Shown piece after piece: positions 5,666-5,712 of a stretch of 5,712 bases of DNA (position 1 is its first letter; each line of letters opens with the position of its first letter). Source of the stretch: Alphaproteobacteria bacterium (GTDB lineage Bacteria; Pseudomonadota; Alphaproteobacteria; Micavibrionales; SZUA-601); contig JAQGJA010000162.1 in assembly GCA_028290805.1 (NCBI GenBank), positions 1 to 5,712 of the forward strand, written 5' to 3'. The notes beneath the pieces were generated by a model that was given only the letters and a program-made list of their open reading frames with translations, searched no databases and was not told where the DNA came from. The position numbers were made by a program, and so were the translations under genes.

Positions 5666-5712
5666 AATCCACCAGATGCACGAAATCGCTGGGCGGTACG
5701 TAATCATCCTCG
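5664..5712 (-). CDS. 3' end of an unidentified convergent gene, running off the right edge
   Basis: On the minus strand a frame enters from the right edge and ends at a TAA (5666-5664), giving 15 residues, EDDYVPPSDFVHLVD. The acidic, proline-containing sequence and plausible codons look like a real C-terminus, and its stop lies 30 bases from the petC stop, a normal convergent spacing. Fifteen residues are too few to name a family. Confidence 0.5.
   Translation of the reverse strand, partial: EDDYVPPSDFVHLVD

Noticed and set aside
5438..5707. Minus-strand open frame of 89 codons overlapping the end of petC
   Set aside because: It overlaps petC heavily, and a different minus frame ending at 5664 gives a more protein-like end with a normal convergent spacing.
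1..5712. Mobile element, CRISPR array or attachment site
   Set aside because: No transposase or integrase sequence, no regularly spaced repeats, and no tRNA-end duplication was seen, despite the tRNA and the AT-rich gene.

Overview
The window reads as a chromosomal core-gene segment of an alphaproteobacterium. The Rieske protein, cytochrome b and cytochrome c1 are of the alphaproteobacterial/mitochondrial bc1 type, and the block sits beside a TrmL-type tRNA methyltransferase and an oxygen-dependent coproporphyrinogen oxidase (HemF). Base composition is moderate, about 53-58% GC in rows counted by hand in hemF and petB. I cannot name the genus.

Layout. The left edge holds what may be the last 23 codons of a plus-strand gene, then a minus-strand tRNA with anticodon CAT (probably tRNA-Ile2). 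From 206 to 2724 four genes run on the minus strand, in transcription order: a small secreted protein of unknown function, trmL, a periplasmic substrate-binding protein of SBP_bac_3 type, and hemF. They are tightly packed (2-base overlap, 17-base gap, 4-base gap), so they are probably one transcript, with the tRNA 48 bases beyond hemF. A 215-base divergent control region (2725-2939) separates this operon from petA-petB-petC on the plus strand. The three pet genes are 11 and 1 bases apart and encode a complete three-subunit ubiquinol:cytochrome c oxidoreductase. After petC there is a weak stem-loop, then the last 15 codons of a convergent minus-strand gene that runs off the right edge.

How the genes fit together. 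PetABC moves electrons from ubiquinol to cytochrome c and pumps protons. It needs two b hemes and one covalently bound c heme. HemF carries out the oxygen-dependent penultimate-stage step of heme synthesis, so the divergent arrangement places heme supply next to a heme-rich respiratory complex. TrmL and the tRNA belong to translation. The substrate-binding protein and the small secreted protein have no obvious link to either. The substrate-binding gene is clearly AT-richer than its neighbours and has no transporter partners in the window, so it looks like a later insertion into the operon.

No mobile element, CRISPR array or new defence or metabolic system is visible. The points that most merit a second look are the inserted substrate-binding gene, repeated ACAGGA motifs in the divergent control region, the secreted 105-residue protein, and a cytochrome c1 without the extra disulfide found in Rhodobacter.
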